DNA from: Sphingobacterium sp. ML3W
GTDB lineage: Bacteria > Bacteroidota > Bacteroidia > Sphingobacteriales > Sphingobacteriaceae
DNA: 64,000 nt
Direction: 5' to 3'
Assembly: GCF_029542085.1 (NCBI RefSeq)
Contig: NZ_CP107036.1
Span: 3,100,001 to 3,164,000, forward strand
The notes under the pieces are model-generated. The model was not told the origin of the DNA. It made no database searches and worked only from the letters and a program-made list of their open reading frames with translations. A program made the position numbers and the translations under genes. Shown here piece after piece: positions 54,868 to 63,853 of this stretch (its first letter is position 1; each line of letters starts with the position of its first letter).

Positions 54868-55806
54868 ATGAAAAAACACTTACGTATAGCTTATTCTTAT
54901 CGTAAATCATTAGCTCACTATGCGAAAGAGAGATTACATATAAGCGTAATTTTACTCTTACTTTTTCTATTACTTACTACAACCAACATAATCGCTCAAA
55001 CTACAGCATACACAGTAAAAGATATAAAATTTAAAAGTAAAGGAATTGAATTGTCAGGGACAATTTTCAATGCTTTAAATTCGAAAATTGGAATTGTTCT
55101 GGTTCATGGATCTGGACAAGAACTTAGATATAGTGAGTTTGCAGCGCAGTTGGCAAAAAAAGGAATATCTGTTCTAACTTATGATAAGAGAGGCGTGGGT
55201 GAGTCAGGAGGGGAATATGCGGGTCCCGAAGTTGGCACGAATAATATTGACTCCGCAAACCTCAATCTTCTAGCAGAGGATGCTAACGCAGCAGTTTTAA
55301 CTCTCAAAAATTATTTTGGGCAAAAATTAACATATACTGGTCTCCTGGGGTTCAGCCAGGCTGGCTGGATTATCCCTTTGGCATCAATTAAATCAAACAA
55401 GGTGGATTTTACGGTCATTTTTAGTGGGGCGGTAGTTCCTACATTAGAACAGCTCCGTTTTCAATTTTTTACTGAAGGAAAGGCAAATTTCTGGACGGAT
55501 CACACCGAGCAAGAGGTCAGAGATCATATCCGAAACGCGCCCGATAAATATAAATTTATTACAACCGATCCGCAGGTATCCCTTAGCAGCACAGATACAC
55601 CTGGACTCTGGCTTTTTGGTGGACAGGATGTGCAAATTCCTGTCGGCTTATCAATTGACCATCTCAATTTACTTAAAATTGAAGGAAAACCATTTGAATA
55701 TTGTCTATTTCCAGAAATGGGACACTTTCTAACAGCTTCGGACTCTTCAGCCCCTATTAAAATAGCCCTAAACTGGATCAAAAATCTAAACGAAAAAACG
55801 AGATAA
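54868..55806 (+). CDS. Secreted alpha/beta hydrolase
   Basis: 312 residues from the ATG at 54868; an upstream in-frame TTG at 54787 is unlikely. A hydrophobic signal region covers about 25-43. The hydrolase core has 'VLVHGSG' (oxyanion region), nucleophile 'GFSQAG', Asp in 'GGQDVQIP' and His in 'MGHFL'. It probably cleaves an ester or amide in the periplasm; the substrate cannot be told. Confidence 0.85.
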   Translation: MKKHLRIAYSYRKSLAHYAKERLHISVILLLLFLLLTTTNIIAQTTAYTVKDIKFKSKGIELSGTIFNALNSKIGIVLVHGSGQELRYSEFAAQLAKKGISVLTYDKRGVGESGGEYAGPEVGTNNIDSANLNLLAEDANAAVLTLKNYFGQKLTYTGLLGFSQAGWIIPLASIKSNKVDFTVIFSGAVVPTLEQLRFQFFTEGKANFWTDHTEQEVRDHIRNAPDKYKFITTDPQVSLSSTDTPGLWLFGGQDVQIPVGLSIDHLNLLKIEGKPFEYCLFPEMGHFLTASDSSAPIKIALNWIKNLNEKTR

Positions 55807-55926
55807 AAGAGGATGCACTAAAAAGTAAAATTCATGAAATACTAAAATGAACCTGAGAACGCTCTGTTTCAGAAACTTTATATAGCCCAGGGGCGCTTAT
55901 TGAATTGACCATCTTAATTGCACTAC

Positions 55927-56583
55927 CTAGTTTATATCATTCACTTGCCTTTCATTCAGATCTTCGACAGGTAGCTCTTCCAATTCAGCTATATAATATT
56001 TTAGATCCACCACCATATCTTGATGAGGTTTGGCAAATTTTTTAAAAAAGTAGTGATGCACGAAATAGAAAATTAGCCCATAGAGAACAAACCTAAAAAG
56101 GACCACAGCGTCGAATATTGAAGCAAGATTAAAGGAATGAATATTCTTTAAAGAGAGTGCCATGATCAGTATGAAATACAGCACTATTCCTGTCAATCTA
56201 TTGAACCTCAAATAAGCTGAGATAAGCTGTTGTATATTCTTGAAGCGATCAATTAAGGGTAAGTCTTCCTCATAACTCTGAAGAATATTTTTTCGTAATT
56301 TGTAGGTTACATAAATCATCGCCGATTCAACCAATGAGCCAAGAACAAAATAGTAGCCCCAGAAAGCGCTGTCATAGTAATACAGAACAATACCAATAGC
56401 AAGGATGACAAGCATTGAGCGATACTGCATATTCTTCCCTGAGTTCCGATCGATCAGATCAAGCAAGCTTGCTGATTTTTGTGTTGTTATTTTTTCAATA
56501 GTATTTTCAGGTAAGTTAATCACTGTCGATTGGCCATCAATACTATTTTTTTGCATTTTATATTTCAGTTGATCTAGTTCCAT
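55927..56583 (-). CDS. Multi-pass membrane protein, likely partner of ECF sigma 4
   Basis: 218 residues. The first 50 are cytoplasmic-looking; membrane segments lie at about 58-75, 77-95, 125-145 and 155-175; the tail is acidic. It overlaps the sigma gene by 10 bp, the usual place of an anti-sigma factor. It is neither FecR nor RskA, and no zinc anti-sigma motif is visible. An anti-sigma role is inferred from position only. Confidence 0.7.
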   Translation of the reverse strand: MELDQLKYKMQKNSIDGQSTVINLPENTIEKITTQKSASLLDLIDRNSGKNMQYRSMLVILAIGIVLYYYDSAFWGYYFVLGSLVESAMIYVTYKLRKNILQSYEEDLPLIDRFKNIQQLISAYLRFNRLTGIVLYFILIMALSLKNIHSFNLASIFDAVVLFRFVLYGLIFYFVHHYFFKKFAKPHQDMVVDLKYYIAELEELPVEDLNERQVNDIN

Positions 56584-57068
56584 GGTGATAGTTGTTTACT
56601 TAGTTCCTTCAATTTTGTTTTGATTCTCGATATTTTTACGGCTACATGATTGGGCGTCATACCCATAGTCTCAGCGATATCATTGTAACTATAGTCTTCA
56701 AGATAGAGTGCTACCAAGGCTTTCTCCACCTTATTCAACTTACTTATTGCCTGATACATAAGCAAAATTTCCTCATCCTCGCTGTAAATAATTTCGCAGT
56801 AGCTTTCTTGATCAAACTGTAATTCTGCGAGATTGTGCCGGCGATCCCGCTTGATATATGTAATAGCCGTATTCAATCCCACTCTATATAGCCAAGTTTG
56901 AAATTTGGCATCACCTCTAAAGCTTTTGAATGATTTCCAAGCCTGTAATACGATTTCTTGAAATAAATCTTCCCGATCGGCTTTATTGTCTACATACATG
57001 CAGCATATACGATGTACGATCGTCTGATTGGAAGCTATCAACCTTATAAAGTCTCTTTCAATATCCAT
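56574..57068 (-). CDS. ECF RNA polymerase sigma factor 4
   Basis: 164 residues. Region 2 has 'NKADREDLFQEIVLQAWKSFKSFRGDAKFQTWLYRVGLNTAITYIKR'-like sequence across about 28-75. Region 4 has 'YSYNDIAETMGMTPNHVAVKISR'. It differs from the three FecR-linked sigma factors and is paired with a membrane protein. The target genes are unknown. Confidence 0.9.
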   Translation of the reverse strand: MDIERDFIRLIASNQTIVHRICCMYVDNKADREDLFQEIVLQAWKSFKSFRGDAKFQTWLYRVGLNTAITYIKRDRRHNLAELQFDQESYCEIIYSEDEEILLMYQAISKLNKVEKALVALYLEDYSYNDIAETMGMTPNHVAVKISRIKTKLKELSKQLSPWN

Positions 57069-57300
57069 ACTTTTCTGAGGATGTTTTATTTTGTTTTACT
57101 TGTTTGTTAGTCTCTAAAAAATTAAAAACATTACAGCACAAGTAAAAAAATCATGCTGATCGTATTCTTTAAATATCGGATACATTGTACCGCAACTCAT
57201 TGTGTTTAAAGGATTCTTATTGCTGTTATCCACAAACGATCTTTTGAGAGCTCTGTACAAAAAAAGTATCTTGGGTGTGATTATTTCGCAGTGAAAACTA

Positions 57301-58293
57301 TCACTTGTCCCAATAATTATCCACGATATGTTTTAAAAAGGCTGTGTAAAAATTTAAATGCGGGGGTTGGCTAAATGCAGTGAATTGATCGTGGGTAGTA
57401 TGGAATCCCATATAGAAAAGCCAAAATCCCAATGAAAGATAGGGTACTGCAGCTAATTCCTCATCTCTGATAGGGCGATTGAGACGATAACCATCTATAA
57501 AAATACGATATGATTCATTAGCAGCCTGCTGTGTCATCCTTCCGGTGTATACATCTAAGATGAGATGTTGCCAAAAGGTCATGATATCATTCACCAGCCA
57601 ACCGGAACCCATGAAATCAAAATCAAAGAAAGTCACCGAATCATTCTCGAAATGAAAATTTTTGGGCAGAAAATCAAAATGGCAATAGCCCTTTGAAAAC
57701 CTCTCTATATCAATTTGCGACAATTTTTGTTCAACACGATGAGCCATTTCACAAAGCCAGCTATGTCCTTCGACGTTTTCCTTAAATATGGACCTTAGTT
57801 TTTCCAGAGGTTTAAAAACTGTTGTTTCAAGATCAAAACTCCATCTTGCTTCTCCCAAACTAATTGTGGATGCGATATTGTGAAAACGTGCCATTTCGCT
57901 TCCCAAAACACGGAGCTGATTTTCACTCAATAACTGGACGACCCGACCTCGTGCAAAACTGAACAACACCGCATAACGCTCCCCCTCTACTGCTTCGAGT
58001 TTCTGTATTGCTTCTCCAAAAACATCAGTGATCGGATAGGATACAGAGACCTTTGCCTGCTCTAAAGCTTGCAACAATTTCACTTCCTCCCTTATCTGCG
58101 GTAAACTTCGATGCGATGAACGATAAACCCGCAATATAAATTTGGCTTCAGAAGCTTCTATGAGATAGGTATCCCCTACCCCGCGAAGCAGAAATTTACA
58201 TTGAACATTTTCAAGTCTATATTTCTCTGAAATCAGCGAAGATAATGCAGTTGGACATAGTGTCGAATAAGTAGCAGGAAAAACGGATTTCAT
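57301..58293 (-). CDS. APH-type phosphotransferase
   Basis: 330 residues with the aminoglycoside-phosphotransferase/choline-kinase fold. The catalytic loop is H205-F-D207...N212 ('CHFDFLPKN') and the metal-binding Asp lies in 'FFDFDFMG' (223-228). Similar proteins are homoserine kinase type II and stress kinases like SrkA. A resistance function is not supported. It stands alone. Confidence 0.83.
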   Translation of the reverse strand: MKSVFPATYSTLCPTALSSLISEKYRLENVQCKFLLRGVGDTYLIEASEAKFILRVYRSSHRSLPQIREEVKLLQALEQAKVSVSYPITDVFGEAIQKLEAVEGERYAVLFSFARGRVVQLLSENQLRVLGSEMARFHNIASTISLGEARWSFDLETTVFKPLEKLRSIFKENVEGHSWLCEMAHRVEQKLSQIDIERFSKGYCHFDFLPKNFHFENDSVTFFDFDFMGSGWLVNDIMTFWQHLILDVYTGRMTQQAANESYRIFIDGYRLNRPIRDEELAAVPYLSLGFWLFYMGFHTTHDQFTAFSQPPHLNFYTAFLKHIVDNYWDK

Positions 58294-58468
58294 TTCATAA
58301 AGATATCTGAATATTTAGCAGATTACAAATACACATCCATTCCAAAACCAAATATTCCAAAGCACTCATAGCTCTAATATTAGTTTTGGTTATCTATAAT
58401 TTTACAAGAAAATTCCCCTTTTTAAAATTCCACAGCGTAAATTTATATAAAAGAACACTATAAAGAAG

Positions 58469-59545
58469 ATGGCATCGATTCTACGAAACAGGCAAGTGAA
58501 AAAATACTTTTTTTTCCTGGCTTGTATTTTACTCAGTTTTTGTACCTCATGTAAGGATATTGGCGAACTGGCTGATAAGCAAAAATCGAGTTCCTATTTT
58601 ATCGATTCCAAAGGACAGGTAGTCTATTGTCAGAATGGGAATTGGTTTAGCTTGGGCGTATTGCAAATGCAGGCTGATGCAAAATCGTTTGAGGTTTTGG
58701 CAGAAGATATAGGCAAAGACAAAGACTCGGTTTACTTTCGTAATATGACACAGAAACTGGTAGACAAGAATTCCTTTTATGTCGACAATCAAGTTCCTAA
58801 AGATCGTTTTCACGTATATTATATTGATCACGTCTTGGGCTTTAATATCATTGAAGGAGCAGATCCAAAAACGTATGAAATAATAAGCAATCATATCAAC
58901 TGGGCTCGGGACAAAGACCATTACTTCTACTCTAATGATATGATACAGGCCGATCGGGAAACTTTTGCATTCGTCAATGACTTTTTTCTGAAGGATAAAG
59001 ATTCTGTTTATGTTTCGCCTAATATCGGAAACTTTAGATCAGTCATGCCTAACACCGGAAATGTTGAAGCCATAAACAAGTATTATATGAGAATCGCAAA
59101 TACAATATGCTATCCCCCTTTTCAGCAGGGCTCTACTGCCATAACGAAATCATTTGATTCCATACATACCATTCGCATGCTTGATCAGGATATAATTTGT
59201 GTGAACAATAAAACCATCCTATTCCGAGGCAAAGATTTTAAATACACAGATGTTGATGCCACCTCCTTTCAGTTATTTCCCGTGGATGAAAAAGGTGGAA
59301 TATATGAAGACAACCCTTATTCAAAAGACAAGAACCATATATACTATAATCAGGAACTAGTTCCTGATGCGGATGTAAAGACATTTATACCCATCGGTCG
59401 TGATTTCGGAAAAGACACTAAAAATGTATATTATCGAAAACAACGGCTAGAAGGTGTAGATGCAGCAAGCTTTAAAAAAGACGGTGATTTTTATAAAGAC
59501 AAACGAGGTAATAAATTCAGCGCTTTGACAGGAAATAAAGTGTAA
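58469..59545 (+). CDS. DKNYY-family lipoprotein
   Basis: 358 residues. Lipobox 'FCTSC' gives the lipidated Cys at 28. The mature protein is built of DKNYY repeats: 'GKDKDSVYFRN', 'ARDKDHYFYSND', 'LKDKDSVYVS', 'SKDKNHIYYNQ' and 'GKDTKNVYYRKQ'. The repeat probably forms a beta-rich surface. The function is unknown. It is a single gene followed by a strong hairpin. Confidence 0.83.
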   Translation: MASILRNRQVKKYFFFLACILLSFCTSCKDIGELADKQKSSSYFIDSKGQVVYCQNGNWFSLGVLQMQADAKSFEVLAEDIGKDKDSVYFRNMTQKLVDKNSFYVDNQVPKDRFHVYYIDHVLGFNIIEGADPKTYEIISNHINWARDKDHYFYSNDMIQADRETFAFVNDFFLKDKDSVYVSPNIGNFRSVMPNTGNVEAINKYYMRIANTICYPPFQQGSTAITKSFDSIHTIRMLDQDIICVNNKTILFRGKDFKYTDVDATSFQLFPVDEKGGIYEDNPYSKDKNHIYYNQELVPDADVKTFIPIGRDFGKDTKNVYYRKQRLEGVDAASFKKDGDFYKDKRGNKFSALTGNKV

Positions 59546-59550
59546 ATAAA

Positions 59551-59584
59551 TATCTCCTCCGAAAGGAGCTCGCTGGAGGAGATA
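59551..59584 (+). terminator. Stem-loop after the DKNYY gene
   Basis: TATCTCCTCC pairs with GGAGGAGATA (59551-59560, 59575-59584). An inner CTCC-GAAA-GGAG hairpin (59557-59568) would compete with it. No T-tract follows. It lies 6 bp past the stop codon. Confidence 0.5.
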
Positions 59585-59808
59585 TAAGTTACCCGACACA
59601 GCACCAGCAGTAGTAAATTGTACTCCTTTCACCTTAATTTATTCGTACAGATGCATATGACCTTGTAATACAAGCTTTAAATTGTGTTCTTTAGAAAGAT
59701 CAAATACTTGTTTCTAATTTGCAAAGGTATCAAAGAAAGTATAATGTCCCTCCAGCACAAGTTACTTAAAGCTAAACTGTTGCAGCATCTATATTTGAAA
59801 AGTCTCCA

Positions 59809-60138
59809 CTAATTCCGAAGTAACATATTGTATGTGGCCAAATAAAACTCATCGATCAGTTGCTTAATTAAAGCATCTTTTTTGCTATCTACGGCCAGTC
59901 CGACCCAATTTTTTGTTGGAAGATATTTACTTCGAATCCATTGAACAGACAATTCCACTTGCTTTTCCGTGCGCAGCCATTCTAATCCACACTCGTTAAA
60001 ATAGATCTTTTCATTAAATAAATCCATAACAACGAATGGTCTTTTCTTAAAATAGAAAATACTCATATCAAGATCAGCAAGCTCATTAAAGCTAATATAT
60101 TTTTTTAGATGCATATAGGCATTTATTTCGGTCAACAT
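59809..60138 (-). CDS. Hypothetical protein
   Basis: 109 residues, ATG at 60138. Mixed helix and sheet, no signal peptide. Aromatic-rich phrases ('FYFKKRPFVVMDLFNEKIYFNECGLEW') look like a real folded protein. I do not recognise it. The neighbours give no hint. Confidence 0.55.
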   Translation of the reverse strand: MLTEINAYMHLKKYISFNELADLDMSIFYFKKRPFVVMDLFNEKIYFNECGLEWLRTEKQVELSVQWIRSKYLPTKNWVGLAVDSKKDALIKQLIDEFYLATYNMLLRN

Positions 60139-60566
60139 AATGGTCTATTTGTTTTATCGGTTCGTAAAATTATCCATTGGTCCAGATCATTAATCACACC
60201 TGATTGATTCGTTTATCAGTTGAAATTAGCTACCAGTTCCCTTCTTGAAATTTGGTTTATAAGTTAGTTACGAATCAAATCTAGGTGAATCGGGGTTGCT
60301 CGTTGGGATAAATTTTGGTCTAATAGGTGGAAAAACGCAATTTTATATTGCCAATTGGTTTTTTAACTGAAATGCATTTGAATATCTTGGCATTTGAAAT
60401 AGGTAGGATGACAACATCCATTCTAATATGAAAAGCGATGGTGGTAATCTTTAATTCAATTTTTCAGTACAAATTTAAAAAAAAATGAATCTCCGCAATC
60501 CAAGCAATCCAAAAAGTCGTAAATGCTTATAAGTACAGAAAAATTATAAACTAAAAGACTTTTGTT
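60139..60566. other. Gene-free region upstream of the ferritin-like pair
   Basis: 428 bp that should carry the promoter of the ferritin-like operon. I find no exact TAnnTTTG box and no coding frame. Confidence 0.4.
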
Positions 60567-61289
60567 ATGAAAAAGATAACACCACACAATGAGCCACTAT
60601 TGACCTCCGATAGTGAATTTGAAAAGAGAGATCTCGGACGTAGAGATTTTCTGAAATTTGCAGGTGCCGGTGCCGCCTCACTCGCCATTCTTGGGGTGGC
60701 AAGTTGTAAAAAAGACCGTGATGACGATATGGATAATGGTGGTAAAGGCATGTACTTCGGTAGTGGGGATATTGCCATCTTAAACTATGCATACGCACTT
60801 GAACAGCTTGAAGCTGCGTTTTACATCCAGTTAGTCAATAATCCTTATTCTGGTATTTCCGATATGGAAAAAGCTTTCTTTACAGATATCCGTGACCACG
60901 AGATTGCCCATCGCGAGTTTTTTAAAGTGGCTTTGGGAGCGAAAGCGATATCTAGTCTTGAATTCAATTTGTCAGGTATTAATTTTAGCAGTCGAGCATC
61001 CGTCTTAGCCACCGCCAAAACATTTGAAGATCTTGGTGTTTCAGCTTATAACGGTGCCGGTTGGTTGATTAAAGATCCGAACTATCTCCTTTTAGCAGGT
61101 AAAATCGTATCGGTTGAGGCCAGGCATGCTGCCTGGGTGCGGGATATGATAGACAATGGTAGTTTTGCTAACCAAGAAGTTGTCGATTCAAATGGGCTTG
61201 ACCTAGCCAAGAGCCCTAGCGTAGTTTTGAGCGCTGCGGCACCATTTATCAAATCAAAAATAGATGTAAAGGATCTACCCACCTATTAA
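60567..61289 (+). CDS. Ferritin-like domain protein 1, Tat lipoprotein
   Basis: 240 residues. A twin-arginine motif 'GRRDFLKFAGAGAASLAILG' ends at lipobox 'VASC', so it is probably exported folded and lipidated. The four-helix domain has metal ligands in 'ALEQLEAAFY', 'DHEIAHREF' and 'VSVEARHAAW'. It belongs to the Ferritin_2/desiccation-related group. It is followed after 21 bp by a second member, so the two may form a heteromer. An iron or oxidative-stress role is inferred. Confidence 0.87.
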   Translation: MKKITPHNEPLLTSDSEFEKRDLGRRDFLKFAGAGAASLAILGVASCKKDRDDDMDNGGKGMYFGSGDIAILNYAYALEQLEAAFYIQLVNNPYSGISDMEKAFFTDIRDHEIAHREFFKVALGAKAISSLEFNLSGINFSSRASVLATAKTFEDLGVSAYNGAGWLIKDPNYLLLAGKIVSVEARHAAWVRDMIDNGSFANQEVVDSNGLDLAKSPSVVLSAAAPFIKSKIDVKDLPTY

Positions 61290-61310
61290 TTCACTTAAAA
61301 TCTGATTATC

Positions 61311-62144
61311 ATGAATCTCTTAAACGTTTTTGAACAAATAAATGCTGTAGATCCTGAATTTAGTGATCGCATCAGTCCACGTCGCGAAGCTATTAAAAAC
61401 CTGGCTTCTATGAGCAAAAAAGTAACATTAGCGGCACTCCCTTTTTTTATTAGTGAGCTCTTTAAAAAGGCTTATGGTGCCACTGCACCCACTGATGTCA
61501 ATGGTGTGCTTAACTATGCCTTGACCTTGGAATATCTCGAAGCAGAATACTATACGATGGGTGTTGCCAAAGCTGGTCTTATTCCATCGGGTAGGCCACT
61601 TGGTGCCATCACCACAATCCGCGACCATGAAGTTGCTCATGTCAATTTCCTCAAACAGGTACTTGGCAATAAAGCTGTTTCCAAGCCTACATTTGATTTT
61701 ACCGCTGGTGGTACCTTTGGTAATGTCTTTAGCAATTACGACACCTTTTTAGCTATCGCACAAGCTTTTGAAGATACTGGAGTACGAGCATACAAAGGAC
61801 AGGCCGGAATACTCCTTGGTAATCGGGTTGTACTTACAGCAGCTTTACAGATCCATTCGGTAGAAGCGAGACATGCTTCCCACATCCGTCAGATGCGACG
61901 TGCCCGCGGCGGTGGCGCAGCTGATCAAAAACCATGGATCACAGGAAGCAACGACTCCGGCATCGGTGCAGTTGTAGACCCTATATATGCTGGTGAAAAC
62001 AATATTACACAAGCTGGAGTGGACATCACAGGCCTCTCTGGCGCTATGGGAAAAATATCAACAAATGCGGCTACCCAGTCTTTTGATGAACCTCTTTCTG
62101 CAGAAGCTGTACTTAATATCGCAGGTTTATTTATTAAAGCATAA
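61311..62144 (+). CDS. Ferritin-like domain protein 2
   Basis: 277 residues. The N-terminal 'SPRREAIKNLASMSKKVTLAALPFF' resembles a weak Tat signal. Metal-ligand helices are 'TLEYLEAEYY', 'DHEVAHVNF' and 'HSVEARHASH'. The C-terminal 60 residues are longer than in protein 1. It is co-transcribed with protein 1 and ends at a clear terminator. Desiccation-related plant and bacterial proteins share this fold. Confidence 0.87.
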   Translation: MNLLNVFEQINAVDPEFSDRISPRREAIKNLASMSKKVTLAALPFFISELFKKAYGATAPTDVNGVLNYALTLEYLEAEYYTMGVAKAGLIPSGRPLGAITTIRDHEVAHVNFLKQVLGNKAVSKPTFDFTAGGTFGNVFSNYDTFLAIAQAFEDTGVRAYKGQAGILLGNRVVLTAALQIHSVEARHASHIRQMRRARGGGAADQKPWITGSNDSGIGAVVDPIYAGENNITQAGVDITGLSGAMGKISTNAATQSFDEPLSAEAVLNIAGLFIKA

Positions 62145-62170
62145 CAAAAAAACGTAGTTTATCTGTTTAG

Positions 62171-62207
62171 CATGTCCTGGTTTGTTTATCGAATCAGGGC
62201 ATTTTTT
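62171..62207 (+). terminator. Intrinsic terminator of the ferritin-like operon
   Basis: An 11-bp stem with two G-U pairs (62171-62181, 62191-62201) followed by seven T's. Confidence 0.85.
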
Positions 62208-62506
62208 TAGATACCACCCATGACACAAAGTTCACTAAGCGTAGGTACGTCTTTGCTGCCCTCATCCTCGAGTGTAATAGCAAAAGCTTGCGCTTTGGGA
62301 ATGTCTAGCATTTTGCTTGTACCATCTACTTTTACATCCAATGGAAATACGCCAGCATTCACCGGCTGACCATCAACCATCGCCCATAATTGATATTGCT
62401 TACCTTTTGGCGCGATAGGCATTTGCTCGATATTTAGGTAAACTGCTTTCGAGAGCTGATCCCAAAATAACAAAGCATGGAGATCTGGCTTAGTTTTGGA
62501 TAATAA
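62207..62506 (-). pseudogene. Truncated RskA-type anti-sigma factor
   Basis: The frame is open from 62506, but no ATG occurs before the conserved part; a TTG lies at 62473. The sequence 'LFWDQLSKAVYLNIEQMPIAPKGKQYQLWAMVDGQPVNAGVF' across 62473-62348 is the periplasmic RskA_C domain, and the end 'TLEDEGSKDVPTLSELCVMG' fits the family C-terminus. The zinc-binding or sigma-binding N-terminus and the membrane segment are missing. No sigma gene follows. In related genomes I recall ferritin-like pairs next to a sigma/anti-sigma pair, which fits a decayed regulator here. Confidence 0.72.
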
Positions 62507-62547
62507 TTACACAAAGTTTTATTATTGAATGTAATAAAGGAAAAATT

Positions 62548-62997
62548 ATGCTACATAAAGTTCTTATTTTGAGTTTAGGTATCTATAGCCTAGTAAGTTG
62601 TACTTCCCAAAAGAATGTTAACGCATATGGAAAAGAGTCAGAAGGCATAGATCTATTTGAGGGACAACAAAAACTATTGAAAGAGTATCCGTTGCAGATT
62701 AAGTTCAACCGTATTGTAGAAGAAAGCCGTTGCCCTGAAGGGGTTGATTGTATATGGGCTGGGGTTGCTGTTGCCGAAATTGAAATAACGAGAAAAGCGG
62801 CCAAACCTGTCATTTTGAATCTCGCTACCACGGATATGCAAACAAGAGGTTATCAGAAATCTACTAATTTCAGCGGATATACCATTGAATTACAAAATGT
62901 TGCTCCCTATCCCACTACAGAACGCAGGGCACAAGATTTAAAAGGAAACTACAAGATTTCCATTTCTGTACAAAAAAGTAAAATAAATGATGTTTAA
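62548..62997 (+). CDS. Small lipoprotein with 'SRCPEGVDCIWAG' motif
   Basis: 149 residues. Lipobox 'SLVSC' gives Cys 18. The mature part is beta-rich with a two-cysteine motif 'SRCPEGVDCIWAGVA' seen in uncharacterised Bacteroidota envelope proteins. The function is unknown. It is divergent from the anti-sigma remnant. Confidence 0.75.
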   Translation: MLHKVLILSLGIYSLVSCTSQKNVNAYGKESEGIDLFEGQQKLLKEYPLQIKFNRIVEESRCPEGVDCIWAGVAVAEIEITRKAAKPVILNLATTDMQTRGYQKSTNFSGYTIELQNVAPYPTTERRAQDLKGNYKISISVQKSKINDV

Positions 62998-63068
62998 TAA
63001 GAGAATGATGATCAAAGCACTGTGGAGTAAAAATAAAAAAAACTGTACTCTTTCAAGCTATAATACAT

Positions 63069-63392
63069 ATGCGTAAAGAAAATTCGACTAATGCCATCAA
63101 TGAAAAAGCACTACAACAATATTGCAGTGCTTTTAAAACACTATCATTAATTAGTGGGCGGTGGAAGCTTTCCATTTTATTCAAATTGCTTAAAACTAAG
63201 ACAAGCTATTCGGAGTTCAAACTCCTTCTGCCTGAAATAAGCGACCGGACGCTTTCTAAACAATTGAATGAATTAGTGGATGATGGATTGATCTTAAAGA
63301 ATAAGAGTAAAGTTTCGTCGATGTATACATTGACAAATAAAGGCCTGAAACTCGAGAAAATTTTAATCGATCTTTCTGCATTTCATGATTAA
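63069..63392 (+). CDS. HxlR-family winged-helix regulator
   Basis: 107 residues. 'LSLISGRWKLSILFKLL' and 'SYSEFKLLLPEISDRTLSKQLNELVDDGLI' are the HxlR signature. Such proteins sense redox or electrophile stress, often through a Cys; the one here is Cys 19. It is convergent with the VOC gene with 2 bp between stops. Confidence 0.88.
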   Translation: MRKENSTNAINEKALQQYCSAFKTLSLISGRWKLSILFKLLKTKTSYSEFKLLLPEISDRTLSKQLNELVDDGLILKNKSKVSSMYTLTNKGLKLEKILIDLSAFHD

Positions 63393-63394
63393 GA

Positions 63395-63853
63395 TTAACC
63401 AAAATCTATTTTTTCCAGAAACTCTATCACTTCCCCATTAGGACTGTATACCAAACTATTTCTCACAGAAACAGTTTTGGTACCATTTGATAAATCCAAC
63501 TCAAACAAGCCTTGACTTAGGTCTTTGGCTCCATATTCAAGAGCTTGTTTTCTTGCCGTATCCGCATCTTTTACAACGAAACATATATGAAGCAAAGCAT
63601 TCTCAATGTATTCGTCATCCGGTTTTCTTTTTCTGCCCTGTGTAGGTATAGCTCCATTTTCATCACATATCTCTAAATAATAATTGATAGCTCTATTATG
63701 AAGCATCACACATTTTTCTAAATTGAAATCCGGTAAAGACCAGCTATGTACTATTTCGAAGCCAAAATTCTTATAAAAATCTACAGTATGCTCAAAGTCT
63801 TTAGCTTTAATAGATATATGATGAAAACCGATGATATTATTTCTTAAATCCAT
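63395..63853 (-). CDS. VOC-family (glyoxalase-like) protein
   Basis: 152 residues from the ATG at 63853; an upstream start at 63889 adds 12 residues. Two beta-alpha-beta-beta-beta modules are visible: 'GFHHISIKAKDFEHTVDFYKNFGFEIVHSW' and 'LHICFVVKDADTARKQALEYGAK'. Likely metal ligands are the His of 'FHHIS' and the Glu of 'YLEICD'. Members include glyoxalases, dioxygenases and resistance proteins. The function is open. Confidence 0.85.
   Translation of the reverse strand: MDLRNNIIGFHHISIKAKDFEHTVDFYKNFGFEIVHSWSLPDFNLEKCVMLHNRAINYYLEICDENGAIPTQGRKRKPDDEYIENALLHICFVVKDADTARKQALEYGAKDLSQGLFELDLSNGTKTVSVRNSLVYSPNGEVIEFLEKIDFG

Noticed and set aside
57301..58293. Aminoglycoside resistance gene
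   Set aside because: The kinase fold is shared with homoserine, choline and stress kinases, and there is no resistance context.
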